Origin: DATBLE01 sp963791425 | GTDB lineage: Bacteria; Actinomycetota; Thermoleophilia; Gaiellales; Gaiellaceae | Length of the DNA: 64,000 nucleotides | Reading direction: 5' to 3' | NCBI GenBank assembly: GCA_963791425.1 | Contig: CAWBSE010000004.1 | Location: 992,001 to 1,056,000, forward strand | Shown: positions 34,915-43,882 of the stretch, one piece after another | Position numbering within the stretch: the stretch's first letter is position 1 | How the letters are laid out: each line of letters opens with the position of its first letter | Program-made: the position numbers and the translations under genes | Notes under the pieces: model-generated | Told to the model about the DNA's origin: nothing | What the model saw: only the letters and a program-made list of their open reading frames with translations | The model's database searches: none

Positions 34915-35655
34915 CTAGGAGCCTGGGGTTAAACCGGAGACCGGGAACCGCTCTGGTCCCTTGCCGCGGAACTCGTCGCGGAACGCCGCAAACGCCTTCG
35001 CGTCGTAGTGCGGGCACGCGGCGATCACGTTCTTGCCGCCGGTGATGTTCCCGCCCTTGATGCTCGTCGTCCACGCGGTCAGGAAGAGCGTCGAGCCGGG
35101 CGTCTTGTGCGGCGGGAACGTGATCCCCGTCGTCTTGTCGTCGATCGGCGTGACGAGGATGCCGTTCGGGCTCGAGTCGTAGAAGTCGGCGACGCCCGAG
35201 CGGTCGGAGGCCGAGACGTCGGGGCCGAGCCAGACGACGATCCCGCCGTGCTCCTCGTTGTGCACGGCCTGGCGGGGGTCGACAGCCTGCGTGTAGTTCC
35301 CCCAGATCGACGGGATTCCGTAGTGCTTGCCGCTGACGGGCGGGAAGGTCGAGTACTTCACCGGGTCGGTGACCTTCGGGATGTGCTGCGCGGAGGGCGC
35401 CGCCTTCGACGTCGTCAGCGTGCACCCGGCCGCCTTCATCGTCGCCGAGATCGCCTGCGCGTTGCCGGCCTTGCTGTTGCCGCCGGTCGCGAAGATGACG
35501 ATCATCGCGATCCCGAGGCCGGCCAGACCCGCGAGAGCGACGCCGTACAGGATCTTCTTCTGCTTGTCGGCGTCCATGCCCTGACGCGGCGCGCTGCGCT
35601 GCTGCGGCGCCTGCACCTTGCGGGGCGGCTGGGGCGTCTTCGGCTTCTTCGCCAC
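34915..35655 (-). CDS. DUF3105 membrane-anchored protein
   Basis: 246 aa from a GTG start. A basic Lys/Pro/Gln-rich cytoplasmic N-terminus leads to a single helix (ILYGVALAGLAGLGIAMIVIF) and an extracytoplasmic domain with HYGIPSIWGNY, VHNEEHGGIVVW and a CPHYD segment. The histidine-rich pattern is diagnostic of DUF3105, common next to copper- or thiol-related proteins in actinobacteria; function unproven. It lies between DinG and tRNA-Leu on the same strand, 14 bases after the DinG stop side. Confidence 0.8.
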   Translation of the reverse strand: MAKKPKTPQPPRKVQAPQQRSAPRQGMDADKQKKILYGVALAGLAGLGIAMIVIFATGGNSKAGNAQAISATMKAAGCTLTTSKAAPSAQHIPKVTDPVKYSTFPPVSGKHYGIPSIWGNYTQAVDPRQAVHNEEHGGIVVWLGPDVSASDRSGVADFYDSSPNGILVTPIDDKTTGITFPPHKTPGSTLFLTAWTTSIKGGNITGGKNVIAACPHYDAKAFAAFRDEFRGKGPERFPVSGLTPGS

Positions 35656-35669
35656 GGCGGCCCAGGGTA

Positions 35670-37550
35670 TCAGGCAGTCAGGAGCGCTTCCTCGCCGAAG
35701 AAGTCGGCCACCGCGGCGCGGTCGACGGTGACCGGGCACGACGGCAGAGCGTCGAGGAACGCGCGCCCGTACGGGCTGGACACGAGCCGGGGATCGAGGA
35801 TCGCGACTACGCCGCGATCGACGTGGGAGCGAATCAGCCGGCCGAAGCCCTGGCGCAACTGGAGCACCGCCGCGGGCAGCGAGTACTCGCGGAACCAGTC
35901 ACCCCCCTGCTCGGAGATTCGCTCGCAGCGCGCCTCGACCAGCGGGTCGCCGGGAGCGGCAAAAGGGAGCTTGTCGATCACGAGCAGCGACAGCGACTCG
36001 CCCGGGACGTCGATCCCCTGCCAGAACGTCGACGTGGCGACCAGCACCGAGGCGACCTCGTCGCGGAACCGCTCGAGCAGCCGCTCGCGCGGCGCCTCGC
36101 CCTGGACGAGCACCTCGTACGGCACGCGGCCCCGGATCCCGTCCGCGATCGCGGTCAGCGCCCGGTACGAGCTGGTCAGGACGAGCGCGCGCCCCGCCGA
36201 GATGCGGCAGAGCGCCGTCACCTCCTCGACCACACGCTCCAGCGCGTCGTCGGCGCGCGGATCGGGCAGCCCGCGCGGGAGGTAGAGCAGCGCCTGGGAG
36301 CGGAAGTCGAACGGTGACCCGACCGCGACCTCGTTCGCCTCGCGGATGCCGAGACGCTCGCGGACGAAGCGGAAGTCGTCGCCCGTGGCGAGCGTGGCCG
36401 AGACCAGCACCGCCGTCGGCCCGTCGTCCCACAGCAGCTCGCCGAGCGCCGGGCCGACGTCGACGGGCGCCCACGCGAGCAGGTCGGGCTCGGCCCAGAC
36501 GACGCGGTTGCCGTCGTCGGCCTCGAGACAGGCGGCTGCGTCGGCGGCGAGCCGGCGGGCGCGGTCGGCGACGGCGTCGAGCTCGTCGCGTCCGCCTTCC
36601 AGCGCGGAGGCGAGCTCGCCGAGATACGCGGCCAGCGTCTGCACCGGCTCCTCCGGCACCTCCCGCAGCCGGCGACGGCCGACGGGCGGCGACACCGCCG
36701 CGAGCAGCCGGCGCCCGGCGCCCTCGACGCGGTCGAGTGCCCGGGCGGGCGCGGGCACGGCGCCCTCGCGGCACGCGCGGTCGACGTCGCGGAGCAGCCG
36801 GTGGATCACCGGCCCGCTGATGCGGCCGCCGAGCCATGCGGCCGCCGACTCCTCGAGCCGGTGCGCCTCGTCGAAGATCACCGCGTCGTGCTCCGGAAGC
36901 ACCCCCGGCCCGTCGGTGTGCCTGCGCAGCCCGAGGTCGGCGAAATAGAGCGCGTGGTTGACGACAATCAGCTCGGCATGGGACGCCCGCTCACGGGCGC
37001 CCTCGGAGAAACAGAGCGAGGAGAACGCACACCGCCGGCCCAGGCAGCGATCGGCGCCGACGGCGATCTCGGCCCAGACGGTGTCGGGCGGCTCGATCTC
37101 CAGCTCGGCCCGGTCGCCCGTGTCGGTCGCGTCGATCCAGTCGCGCATCGCGTCGAAGGCGGCGGCGTCCTCCTCCCGCGGGAACAACTGGCCGCCGAGC
37201 AGGCCGAAGCCCTGGAGCGCGTGGCGGCACAGGTAGTTCTGGCGGCCCTTGAGCACGGCGACCTCGACGTCGCGCCCGAGGGCGGCGGCGGCGATCGGGA
37301 CGTCCTTGGTCAGGAGCTGCTCCTGGAGCGCCTTGGTCGCGGTCGAGACGACCACGCGGCGGCCCGAGTCGAGCGCCGGGATCAGGTACGCCAGGCTCTT
37401 GCCCGTGCCGGTGCCGGCCTCCGCGAGCAGATGCTCGCCGTGTGCGAGCGCCGACTCCACCTCGCCGGCGAGCGCAGCCTGCTCGGAGCGGGCCTCGTAG
37501 CCCGGGAGAACCTGCTCCAGCCGTCCGCCCGGGCCGAAAATGCGCTCCAC
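35670..37550 (-). CDS. dinG: DinG/XPD-family ATP-dependent DNA helicase
   Basis: 626 aa superfamily 2 helicase. Walker A is EAGTGTGKS (about residues 44-52). Four cysteines typical of the Fe-S cluster lie between motifs I and II (YLCRHAL, then CLGRRCAFSSLC near residues 168-179). The DEAH box is in VIFDEAHRLEESAA, and motif VI is QGFGRLIRS near the end. It unwinds 5'-3' and resolves R-loops or damaged forks. Divergent from the small His-rich protein gene. The next gene downstream starts 14 bases after the stop. Confidence 0.92.
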   Translation of the reverse strand: MERIFGPGGRLEQVLPGYEARSEQAALAGEVESALAHGEHLLAEAGTGTGKSLAYLIPALDSGRRVVVSTATKALQEQLLTKDVPIAAAALGRDVEVAVLKGRQNYLCRHALQGFGLLGGQLFPREEDAAAFDAMRDWIDATDTGDRAELEIEPPDTVWAEIAVGADRCLGRRCAFSSLCFSEGARERASHAELIVVNHALYFADLGLRRHTDGPGVLPEHDAVIFDEAHRLEESAAAWLGGRISGPVIHRLLRDVDRACREGAVPAPARALDRVEGAGRRLLAAVSPPVGRRRLREVPEEPVQTLAAYLGELASALEGGRDELDAVADRARRLAADAAACLEADDGNRVVWAEPDLLAWAPVDVGPALGELLWDDGPTAVLVSATLATGDDFRFVRERLGIREANEVAVGSPFDFRSQALLYLPRGLPDPRADDALERVVEEVTALCRISAGRALVLTSSYRALTAIADGIRGRVPYEVLVQGEAPRERLLERFRDEVASVLVATSTFWQGIDVPGESLSLLVIDKLPFAAPGDPLVEARCERISEQGGDWFREYSLPAAVLQLRQGFGRLIRSHVDRGVVAILDPRLVSSPYGRAFLDALPSCPVTVDRAAVADFFGEEALLTA

Positions 37551-37639
37551 GCGGGACAGCCTACGGACGGCCGCGGCCGGAGGAACACGCGTTCGCCCCG
37601 GCGTGCCAGAAATGTTCGCAACATGCGCGTTATTCGTGC

Positions 37640-37668
37640 TTGACAGGCCGCCCGCGGCTTTGTAGATT
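37640..37668 (+). promoter_or_regulatory. Near-consensus housekeeping promoter
   Basis: TTGACA (37640-37645), a 17-base spacer, then TAGATT (37663-37668). It is the best sigma-70-type promoter seen in the window. Transcription would start about 37675, right before a terminator hairpin. Confidence 0.65.
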
Positions 37669-37674
37669 CGTCCA

Positions 37675-37721
37675 GTCAGATCCGGTAGGCCCTCGGGCTC
37701 GCCGGATCTGGCGTTTTTTTT
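37675..37721 (+). ncRNA. Very short transcript or leader ending in an intrinsic terminator
   Basis: From the predicted start, the RNA folds at once into CAGATCCGG/CCGGATCTG (37677-37685/37702-37710) with an inner GCCC/GGGC, followed by GCG and eight T. Transcription would stop after about 47 bases, well before the small ORF at 37781. This fits an attenuator or a tiny RNA. Confidence 0.5.
37677..37721 (+). terminator. Intrinsic terminator (possible attenuator)
   Basis: 9-bp perfect stem with an extended inner helix and an 8-base T-run, placed between a strong promoter and the gene for a 57-aa protein. Confidence 0.75.
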
Positions 37722-37780
37722 GGCCTGAAGTGGCCGATCGGCCTGTCATCCTCTGTCGCCAACGAGACAAAGGAGACAAG

Positions 37781-37954
37781 ATGGGCTTCTGGGACAAGCT
37801 GTTCGGCCGTCACCCGCAGGACCCGCCCGTCGAGCCGGAGACCGCGCCGCCCGCCGCCGACCCCCCGCCTGCGGCCGATCCTGCGCCTGCGGCCGAGGCG
37901 GCGCCGGCCGACGAGCACGACCACGACCACAGCGAGCCCGGCCACACGCACTGA
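37781..37954 (+). CDS. Small Pro/Ala-rich acidic protein with His-rich tail
   Basis: 57 aa. AAAGGAG ribosome site 5 bases before the ATG. It begins MGFWDKLFGRHPQDPP, an amphipathic start, then has a PPAADPPPAADPAPAAEAAP linker and ends DEHDHDHSEPGHTH. The tail has five histidines among acids and could bind a metal. The WDKLFG start recurs in actinobacterial small proteins preceding LysM or BON domains, here without such a domain. It has its own promoter and possible attenuator. Function unknown. Confidence 0.6.
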   Translation: MGFWDKLFGRHPQDPPVEPETAPPAADPPPAADPAPAAEAAPADEHDHDHSEPGHTH

Positions 37955-37963
37955 TTCCCGGAA

Positions 37964-37996
37964 GTCGCGGTCGGGCGGGCTCCGTCCGACCGCGAC
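37964..37996 (+). terminator. 11-bp hairpin between the small gene and rmuC
   Basis: GTCGCGGTCGG/CCGACCGCGAC, a perfect 11-bp stem with an 11-base loop. No strong T-run follows, so termination is uncertain. Confidence 0.4.
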
Positions 37997-38014
37997 GCTA
38001 CGTTCTGCGGCCCG

Positions 38015-39184
38015 ATGCTGATCGGAGCCTTCATCCTCGGTGTGATCCTCGGCGGCGTCGCCGTCTGGCTCATCCTGCGCGAGCGCGTCCGTGCGCAGCG
38101 GCTCGCGGCGAGCGACATGACCGACACGTTCAAGGCGCTCTCGGCCGAGACGCTCCAGCAGACCACGACGTCGTTCCTCGACCTAGCGAAGGACAAGATC
38201 GAGGGCGTCGCCACCGCTCAGCTCCTGCCGATCAAGGAGTCGCTCCAGCGCTTCGACGAGAAGGTCGAGCGGCTGGAGCAGGCCCGCCAGCTCGAGCGCG
38301 GTGCGCTCTCCGAGCAGCTGCTCGCGCTGAAGGACGGCGCCGACAAGCTCCGCGGCGAGACCGCCAGCCTGGTCGGAGCGCTGCGCGCCTCCGAGGTCCG
38401 CGGCCAGTGGGGCCAGCTGCAGCTCAAGAACACGCTCGAGCTCGCCGGCATGCTCGAGCACTGCGACTTCGCCCAGGAGGTCTCGACCACCGGCGACGAC
38501 GGGCTCCTCCGGCCCGACGTCGTCGTGCGGCTGCCCGGCGGGAAGAACATCGTCGTCGACGCGAAGGTCCCGGGGCTCGACCCGCTCCTGAACGCGCTCC
38601 AGACCGACGACCCCACGCTGAGGGCGCAGGGCATCGACGAGTTCGGCCGGTTGCTCCGCGAGCGGATCCGGCGGCTGGGCGAGAAGGCGTACTGGCGTCA
38701 GTTCATGCCGGCGCCCGACTTCGTGATCATGTTCCTGCCGTCGGAGAGCCTCTACCGCACCGCGATCGAGCACGACTCGAGCCTTCTGCAGGTCGGCTCC
38801 GGGCAGCGGGTGATCCTCGCCAGCCCGACCAACCTGATCGTCCTCCTCCTCACCGCGGCGGCCGCGTGGCGGGAGCAGACGATCGCCGAGAACGCCCGCG
38901 AGGTCAGCGAGCAGGGCCAGCTGCTCTACGAGCGCCTGGCGAAGATGAACGGCCACTTCGCAACCCTGGGCAAGAGCCTCAGCCGGGCGGTCGAAGCCTT
39001 CAACGGCACGCTCGGCTCGCTCGAGACCCGTGTCTTCCCGGCGGCGCGCAAGCTCCCGCAACTCGGCATCTCCGCCAGTTCCGAGCTCGCGTCCGTCGAG
39101 CCGATCGACGTCGCCGTTCGGATCGCGACCGCGCCCGAACTGGTAGACGGGACGGTGCCCGAACACACCGCCGACGCCGCCTGA
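38015..39184 (+). CDS. rmuC: DNA recombination protein RmuC
   Basis: 389 aa. One N-terminal helix (LIGAFILGVILGGVAVWLIL), a coiled-coil stretch (about residues 40-125), then the RmuC nuclease-like core: RGQWGQLQLKNTLELAGML, RPDVVVRLPGGKNIVVDAKVP (PD-(D/E)XK-type core), FMPAPDFVIMFLPSE and LASPTNLIVLLLTAA. RmuC limits inversions at short inverted repeats and is associated with stalled forks. Start ATG with a modest ribosome site. Confidence 0.93.
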   Translation: MLIGAFILGVILGGVAVWLILRERVRAQRLAASDMTDTFKALSAETLQQTTTSFLDLAKDKIEGVATAQLLPIKESLQRFDEKVERLEQARQLERGALSEQLLALKDGADKLRGETASLVGALRASEVRGQWGQLQLKNTLELAGMLEHCDFAQEVSTTGDDGLLRPDVVVRLPGGKNIVVDAKVPGLDPLLNALQTDDPTLRAQGIDEFGRLLRERIRRLGEKAYWRQFMPAPDFVIMFLPSESLYRTAIEHDSSLLQVGSGQRVILASPTNLIVLLLTAAAAWREQTIAENAREVSEQGQLLYERLAKMNGHFATLGKSLSRAVEAFNGTLGSLETRVFPAARKLPQLGISASSELASVEPIDVAVRIATAPELVDGTVPEHTADAA

Positions 39185-39224
39185 CCACTGGAATCAACGG
39201 CCGGCGCGCTACGTTTATAGAGGT

Positions 39225-40194
39225 ATGAGCGACGTACGCGAACTGATCGTGATCGGCGGCGGGCCCGCCGGCTACACCGCGGCGCTGTACAGCGCGCGGG
39301 CGAACCTGCATCCGCTCGTGATCGAGGGCTTCCAGTGGGGCGGCCAGCTGATGATCACGAGCGACGTGGAGAACTATCCGGGCTACCCGGACGGCGTGAT
39401 GGGGCCGGAGATGATGCAGGAGTTCCGGTACCAGGCCGAGCGCTTCGGCACCGAATTCATCACCGACGACGTCACCCGCGTCGACCTGTCGGAGCGTCCC
39501 GTTCCGCGTCTGGGTCGGCGACGACGAGTACCGCGCCGAATCGGTGATCGTCGCCACCGGCGCCACCGCGCGGCAGCTCGGCCTCGAGTCCGAGCGCTCG
39601 CTCCAGGGCCGCGGCGTCACCTACTGCGCAACCTGCGACGGGGCGTTCTACCGCGACCTGGAGGTGATCGTGGTCGGCGGCGGCGACTCCGCGATGGAGG
39701 AGGCGTCGTTCCTGACCAAGTTCGCCTCGAAGGTGACGCTGGTCCACCGGCGCAGCGACTTCCGCGCGTCGCAGATCATGATCGACCGGGCGCACGCGAA
39801 CGAGAAGATCGAGTTCCTCACCCCGTACGTCGTCGACGAGGTGATCGCGGGCGACGACGGCAAGATGCGCGCCGTCCGCCTGCTCGATCCCGGCTCCGGC
39901 GAGACGCGCGAGGTCGAGGCGAGGGGCCTCTTCGTCGCGATCGGGCACGATCCGACGACCGCGCTGTTCGTCGACCAGCTCGACCACGACGACGCCGGCT
40001 ACCTGGTGACGAAGCCGGGCTCGACCGAGACCAACATCCCGGGCGTGTTCGCCGCCGGCGACGTCCAGGATCACACGTACCGGCAGGCGATCACCGCCGC
40101 CGGATCCGGCTGCATGGCCGCGCTCGACGCGGAACGTTTCTTGGCCGCGCGTGAGGGCCACGAGCAGTCGGCCCTTGCGGCTCCTCGCAGCTGA
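39225..40194 (+). pseudogene. trxB: Thioredoxin reductase with one frameshift
   Basis: FAD/NADPH flavoprotein that reduces thioredoxin, about 322 codons when joined. Frame 1 holds the FAD loop IGGGPAGYTAALYSARA, GGQLM, and the ENYPGYPDG segment. One base too many in the CCC near 39498-39500 moves the sequence to frame 3, which carries VWVGDDEYRAESVIVATGA, the redox CATC, the NADPH loop VVGGGDSAMEEA, HRR and the C-terminal GVFAAGDVQD. All catalytic parts are present, so this is more likely a sequencing indel than a dead gene, because no second trxB is seen here. Confidence 0.88.
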
Positions 40195-40220
40195 CCGAAC
40201 CTCCCGCTAGGATCCCGCCC

Positions 40221-42154
40221 GTGCTTCGGGGTCGCACACTCGTCTTCACCATCGCTGCCGCCGCGATGCTTCTTCTGGCGGCAGGGAGCAGCGCGTTCCC
40301 TCCTGCCCTGTTCGTCGGCGGGAACATCAACATCACGAAGCTCGCCGGAAGCGACGCCGAGGGACTGATCGTCGTCAACCCGGTGAACCCCGACCAGTTG
40401 TTCTTCACGGTCAACGGGTTCACGGCGAGGCGGAGCATCGACGGCGGGTTCAACTGGACATCGGCCGCCTCGGGGATCGACCCGGCCAAGATTTGCTGCG
40501 ACAACGTCGCGGTCTGGGACGACTTCGGCAATCTCTTCCTCGCCGACCTGAATCTGAAGCCCGGGTTCGTCGTCGATACGATCCCGTTCTTCTACAGCGT
40601 CGACGGGGGCGCCTCGTTCAAGACCGGCAAGTCGATCAACAAGGGCGACGTCGACCAGCCGGCGATCGACGCCGGCGGCGGCGCGGGCGGCAGCAAGCGC
40701 TCGGTCTGGGTGACCTGGAACACAGCCGGGACGATCTACGCGAGCGGCGCCGAGGTGAAGGGCCTCGGGAAGGTGGGCAGTTGGAGCAAGGCGCAGGCGG
40801 CCCCAGGCTCCGCGACCATCGACACCGGCGGCCAGTTCGGTGACGTCGCAGTCGGGCCGGACGGCCAGGTGCTCGTCAGCTGGCAGACCAGCACCAACAC
40901 CTCCGAGGATGTGCCCCTGCAAGATCTACGTCAACCTCGACGCCGACGGTCTCGGCAAGAACGGCTTCGGCAACGAGGTCTTCGTCGCGAACACGAACGT
41001 CGCGAAGTTCGACTACTTCCCGGCGCAGAGCAACCGCTCGGTCGACGCCGAGGCGAACCTCGCCTGGGACCGCGGCAGCGGCCCCCACGCCGGCCGCGTC
41101 TACCTCGTCTACAACGACGAGAACGTCGACGAGAGCGACAACTTCGACGTCTGGATCACCCACTCGGACAACGACGGCGCCACGTGGAGCACGCCGGTGA
41201 AGATCAACGACGACGGCGGCGCGAAGACCCAGTTCCTGCCCGAGATCGCCGTCGACCAGAGCACCGGCAACGTGCTGGCGACCTGGTACGACACGCGCAA
41301 CTCCGGCGCCGGCAACGATACCTTCCAGTACTTCGCCTCGATCAGCACCGACGGCGGCGACACCTGGAGCGCGAACCTCCAGATCAGCACCGGCACGTCG
41401 AACTGCAACAACTCCGGGGACGGGTTCGACTGCGGCGACTTCAACTGGGTCACGTTCGCCCACGGCGTCGGCTTCGGCACCTGGTCCGACAACTCGAACT
41501 CGACCGGCGACAACCCGGACGGCGCCGGCGGGCCGCTCGACATGTACACCGCGCAGATCGCGACCAGCGCGACCACATGCCACGGGCGCGTCGCGACGGT
41601 CGTCGGCACGACCGGAACGAACGGCGACGACGTCATCATCGGGACGGGCGGCGACGACACGATCAACGGCGGCGGCGGCAACGACGTCATCTGCGCGGGC
41701 GGCGGCACCGACGACGATCGACCCCGGCGACGGCACCGATTTGATCTACGGCGAGGGCGGCAACGACACACTGAACGAGGGCGCGAACCCGCAGGGTGCC
41801 GACACCTTCATCGGCGGCCCCGGCACCGACACCGTCACGTACACCAACCGCACGGGCAACGTGACCGTCACGCTCGACGGCAAGGCGAACGACGGTGAGA
41901 AGAAGGAAGGCGACAACATCGACGCCGAGAACATCGTCGGTGGCAACGGCAACGACAAGCTCACCGGCGACGGGATCGCCAACGTCCTGACCGGCCAGCT
42001 CGGCAAGGACACCCTCAGCGGCGCCGGCGGGGCCGACACGCTCCACGGCTCGGACACGGTCGAGAAGAACGACTCGCTCGACTGCGGCAAGGACGACGCG
42101 GTCACCGACACGTTCGACGTCGACACCGGCGACAAGGTCAAGAACTGTCCGTAA
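40221..42154 (+). pseudogene. Secreted BNR/sialidase-like propeller with RTX-type repeats, two frameshifts
   Basis: A GTG-started gene with a signal peptide (hydrophobic residues about 8-25). The main part resembles BNR/exo-alpha-sialidase-like propellers: SIDGGFNWTSA, SVDGGASFKTG, NDGATWSTPV and STDGGDTWSANLQIS are Asp-box-like turns. The C-terminus carries GGxGxD calcium-binding nonapeptides (GTGGDDTINGGGGNDVI, YGEGGNDTL, LGKDTLSGAGGADTL). The frame shifts near 40912 and near 41715, the latter explained by one missing A. Joined length is about 640 aa. Without the shifts it would be a secreted calcium-stabilised surface protein; the ligand is unknown. Confidence 0.75.
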
Positions 42155-42177
42155 CCCCCGCTGGCTAGGCTGGCCGG

Positions 42178-42627
42178 GTGCCGTTCTACATCTGCCCGAA
42201 CTGCAAGGACCGGTCGATCGACATCGACGGGTTCGAGGGAATGTCGCGCGACGCGGTCGCCTGCCATCGCTGCGGCTTCGGCTTCCTGTTCGAGCTGATG
42301 GACGACTACTACCCCGGCCCGAACACCGGGCTCGTCGTCTGCGACCAGGAGGGCCGGATCCTCGCGTCCGGGCGCGGCGTGTTCGAGCTCACCGGCTACA
42401 GCGAGGGCGAGTTGATGGGCCACCCGGTCGGCGAGCAGTTCGCCCTGTCCGGATTCGAGGAGGACAAGAATCCGGTCGCGCTGGCGCTCGAATGGGGCGT
42501 GCGGCGGCTGGGCGAACAGCTCGAGTTGCGCACGAAGGCGGGCGTCGTGAAGCCCGTGATCGCCGACCTCTTCCCCGCCTACGACGACGACGGCGGCCTG
42601 CTGGTCGCGCTCAGCCCGCGGTCCTGA
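42178..42627 (+). CDS. Zinc-ribbon plus PAS-domain protein
   Basis: 149 aa. The N-terminal ribbon CPNC...CHRCG (residues 6-32) is followed by a PAS fold: NTGLVVCDQEGRILASGRGVFELTGYSEGELMG is recognisable in pieces (NTG..V.D..G.I...N-like, FELTGYSEGELMGHPV). There is no output domain, so it is a stand-alone sensor. GTG start. The end overlaps the convergent acetyltransferase gene by 17 bases. Confidence 0.75.
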   Translation: MPFYICPNCKDRSIDIDGFEGMSRDAVACHRCGFGFLFELMDDYYPGPNTGLVVCDQEGRILASGRGVFELTGYSEGELMGHPVGEQFALSGFEEDKNPVALALEWGVRRLGEQLELRTKAGVVKPVIADLFPAYDDDGGLLVALSPRS

Positions 42628-43087
42628 CGAACCTTCGCACCCGCGGCGCCGGCTCGTCCTCGTCGAACCCGGCCCGCAGCAGTGCGCGGATGGACGGCTC
42701 GTTGTCGGGCAGCGTCTGCGCGCGGACGCTCTCGACCGCCGGCTGGGCGAGCGCCCACTCGGTCAGGCCGGCGATCGCCTCGGTCGCGTAGCCCTGCCGC
42801 CGTGCGGCGGGAACGATCGCGTAGCCGATCGTCACGGCGCCGCCCTGCGGCGGTCCGACGAAGCCGATCTCCCCCACCACCACGCCGTCGTCGCGACGCG
42901 CGACGAAGTGGAAGCCGTAGTCCTGCTCGCCGTGCCGGAGGTAGAGGCCGACCCCGTCCTTCGTGTCCGGCATCGGATACCCGTCCTCGTACGCCCACCC
43001 GTCCGGCAGCGCCCCGGCGTGCAGCGCCTCGGCCTCCGTGGCGGTGAGCGCGTGCAGGCGCAGGCGCGAGGTCTCGAGGTCGGGCAC
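42611..43087 (-). CDS. GNAT-family N-acetyltransferase
   Basis: 158 aa RimJ/RimL-like acetyltransferase: LETSRLRLHALTATEAEAL at the start, VVGEIGFVGPP, IGYAIVPAARRQGYATEAI containing the acetyl-CoA loop (RRQGYAT), and NEPSIRALLRAGF. GTG start. It follows endonuclease III on the same strand 9 bases later, so the two are probably cotranscribed. Substrate unknown. Confidence 0.87.
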   Translation of the reverse strand: MPDLETSRLRLHALTATEAEALHAGALPDGWAYEDGYPMPDTKDGVGLYLRHGEQDYGFHFVARRDDGVVVGEIGFVGPPQGGAVTIGYAIVPAARRQGYATEAIAGLTEWALAQPAVESVRAQTLPDNEPSIRALLRAGFDEDEPAPRVRRFVRTAG

Positions 43088-43096
43088 CGGCGGAGA

Positions 43097-43771
43097 CTAC
43101 GCCGAGATGCGGGCCGACGGGCAGAGGTCGAGCAGCACGCAGTCCTCGCACCTCGGCGTGCGGGCGTTGCAGACCCGGCGGCCGTGCCAGATCAGCAGGT
43201 GCGGGAAGATTCCCCAGTGCCGGCGCGGGACGAGCCGCTGCAGGTCGCGCTCGATCTTCACCGGATCCTCCTGCTTCGTGAAGCCGAGCCGCTGCGAGAG
43301 GCGGCGGACGTGCGTGTCGACGACCACCCCCTGCGGCTCGCCGAGCTCGGCGGCGACGACGTTCGCGGTCTTGCGGGCGACGCCCGGTAGGCGCACCAGC
43401 TCCTCCAGGCGGCGCGGCACCTTCCCGTCGTACTCCTCGATCAGAATCACCATCGTCCCCCGGATCGCCTTCGCCTTCTGGCGGAAGAACCCGGTCGCGT
43501 AGATGTCCCGCTCGAGCTCCGCCTGGGGGACGGCCAGGTAGTCCTCGGGCCGGTGGTACTTCTGGAAGAGCGTCGTGGTGACGCGATTGACGTTCACGTC
43601 GGTCGTCTGGGCAGAGAGCATCACGGAGACGAGCAGCTCGATGTCCGAGCGAAACCGGAGCGCGATCCCCGCATCGGCGTGCTCGACCTCGAGCCGCTGC
43701 ACGACCGGCTCGATCCGCTCCCGCTTGGGCCCGACGCGCCGGCGCGCCTCTTTGACGAAACTCCGTGCCAT
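43097..43771 (-). CDS. nth: Endonuclease III (DNA glycosylase/AP lyase)
   Basis: 224 aa base-excision repair enzyme for oxidised pyrimidines. The helix-hairpin-helix is LPGVARKTANVV (128-139) with catalytic Lys134, and catalytic Asp152 is in VVDTHVRR. The 4Fe-4S cluster cysteines are C201, C208, C211 and C217, giving the canonical C-x6-C-x2-C-x5-C spacing. All active-site residues are intact. Its 5' region contains two identical palindromes that may be operators. Confidence 0.95.
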   Translation of the reverse strand: MARSFVKEARRRVGPKRERIEPVVQRLEVEHADAGIALRFRSDIELLVSVMLSAQTTDVNVNRVTTTLFQKYHRPEDYLAVPQAELERDIYATGFFRQKAKAIRGTMVILIEEYDGKVPRRLEELVRLPGVARKTANVVAAELGEPQGVVVDTHVRRLSQRLGFTKQEDPVKIERDLQRLVPRRHWGIFPHLLIWHGRRVCNARTPRCEDCVLLDLCPSARISA

Positions 43772-43792
43772 GGCGCGATCCTGCCAGCAAAC

Positions 43793-43812
43793 GCTTGTAA
43801 CACTGTGTTACT
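43793..43812. promoter_or_regulatory. Palindromic operator-like site 1
   Basis: GCTTGTAACACTGTGTTACT. Its core GTAACAC-T-GTGTTAC is a perfect palindrome in the nth/GrpB divergent region, repeated 55 bases away. Confidence 0.5.
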
Positions 43813-43847
43813 TGCGCCCGAACCCCGCTCGCGTCAGGCGTTCAGGA

Positions 43848-43867
43848 GCTTGTAACACTGTGTTACT
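43848..43867. promoter_or_regulatory. Palindromic operator-like site 2
   Basis: The second identical copy of GCTTGTAACACTGTGTTACT. Centres are 55 bases apart, about five helical turns, so a regulator could bind both on one face of the DNA. Confidence 0.5.
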
Positions 43868-43882
43868 AGCTCTGGTTGCGGC

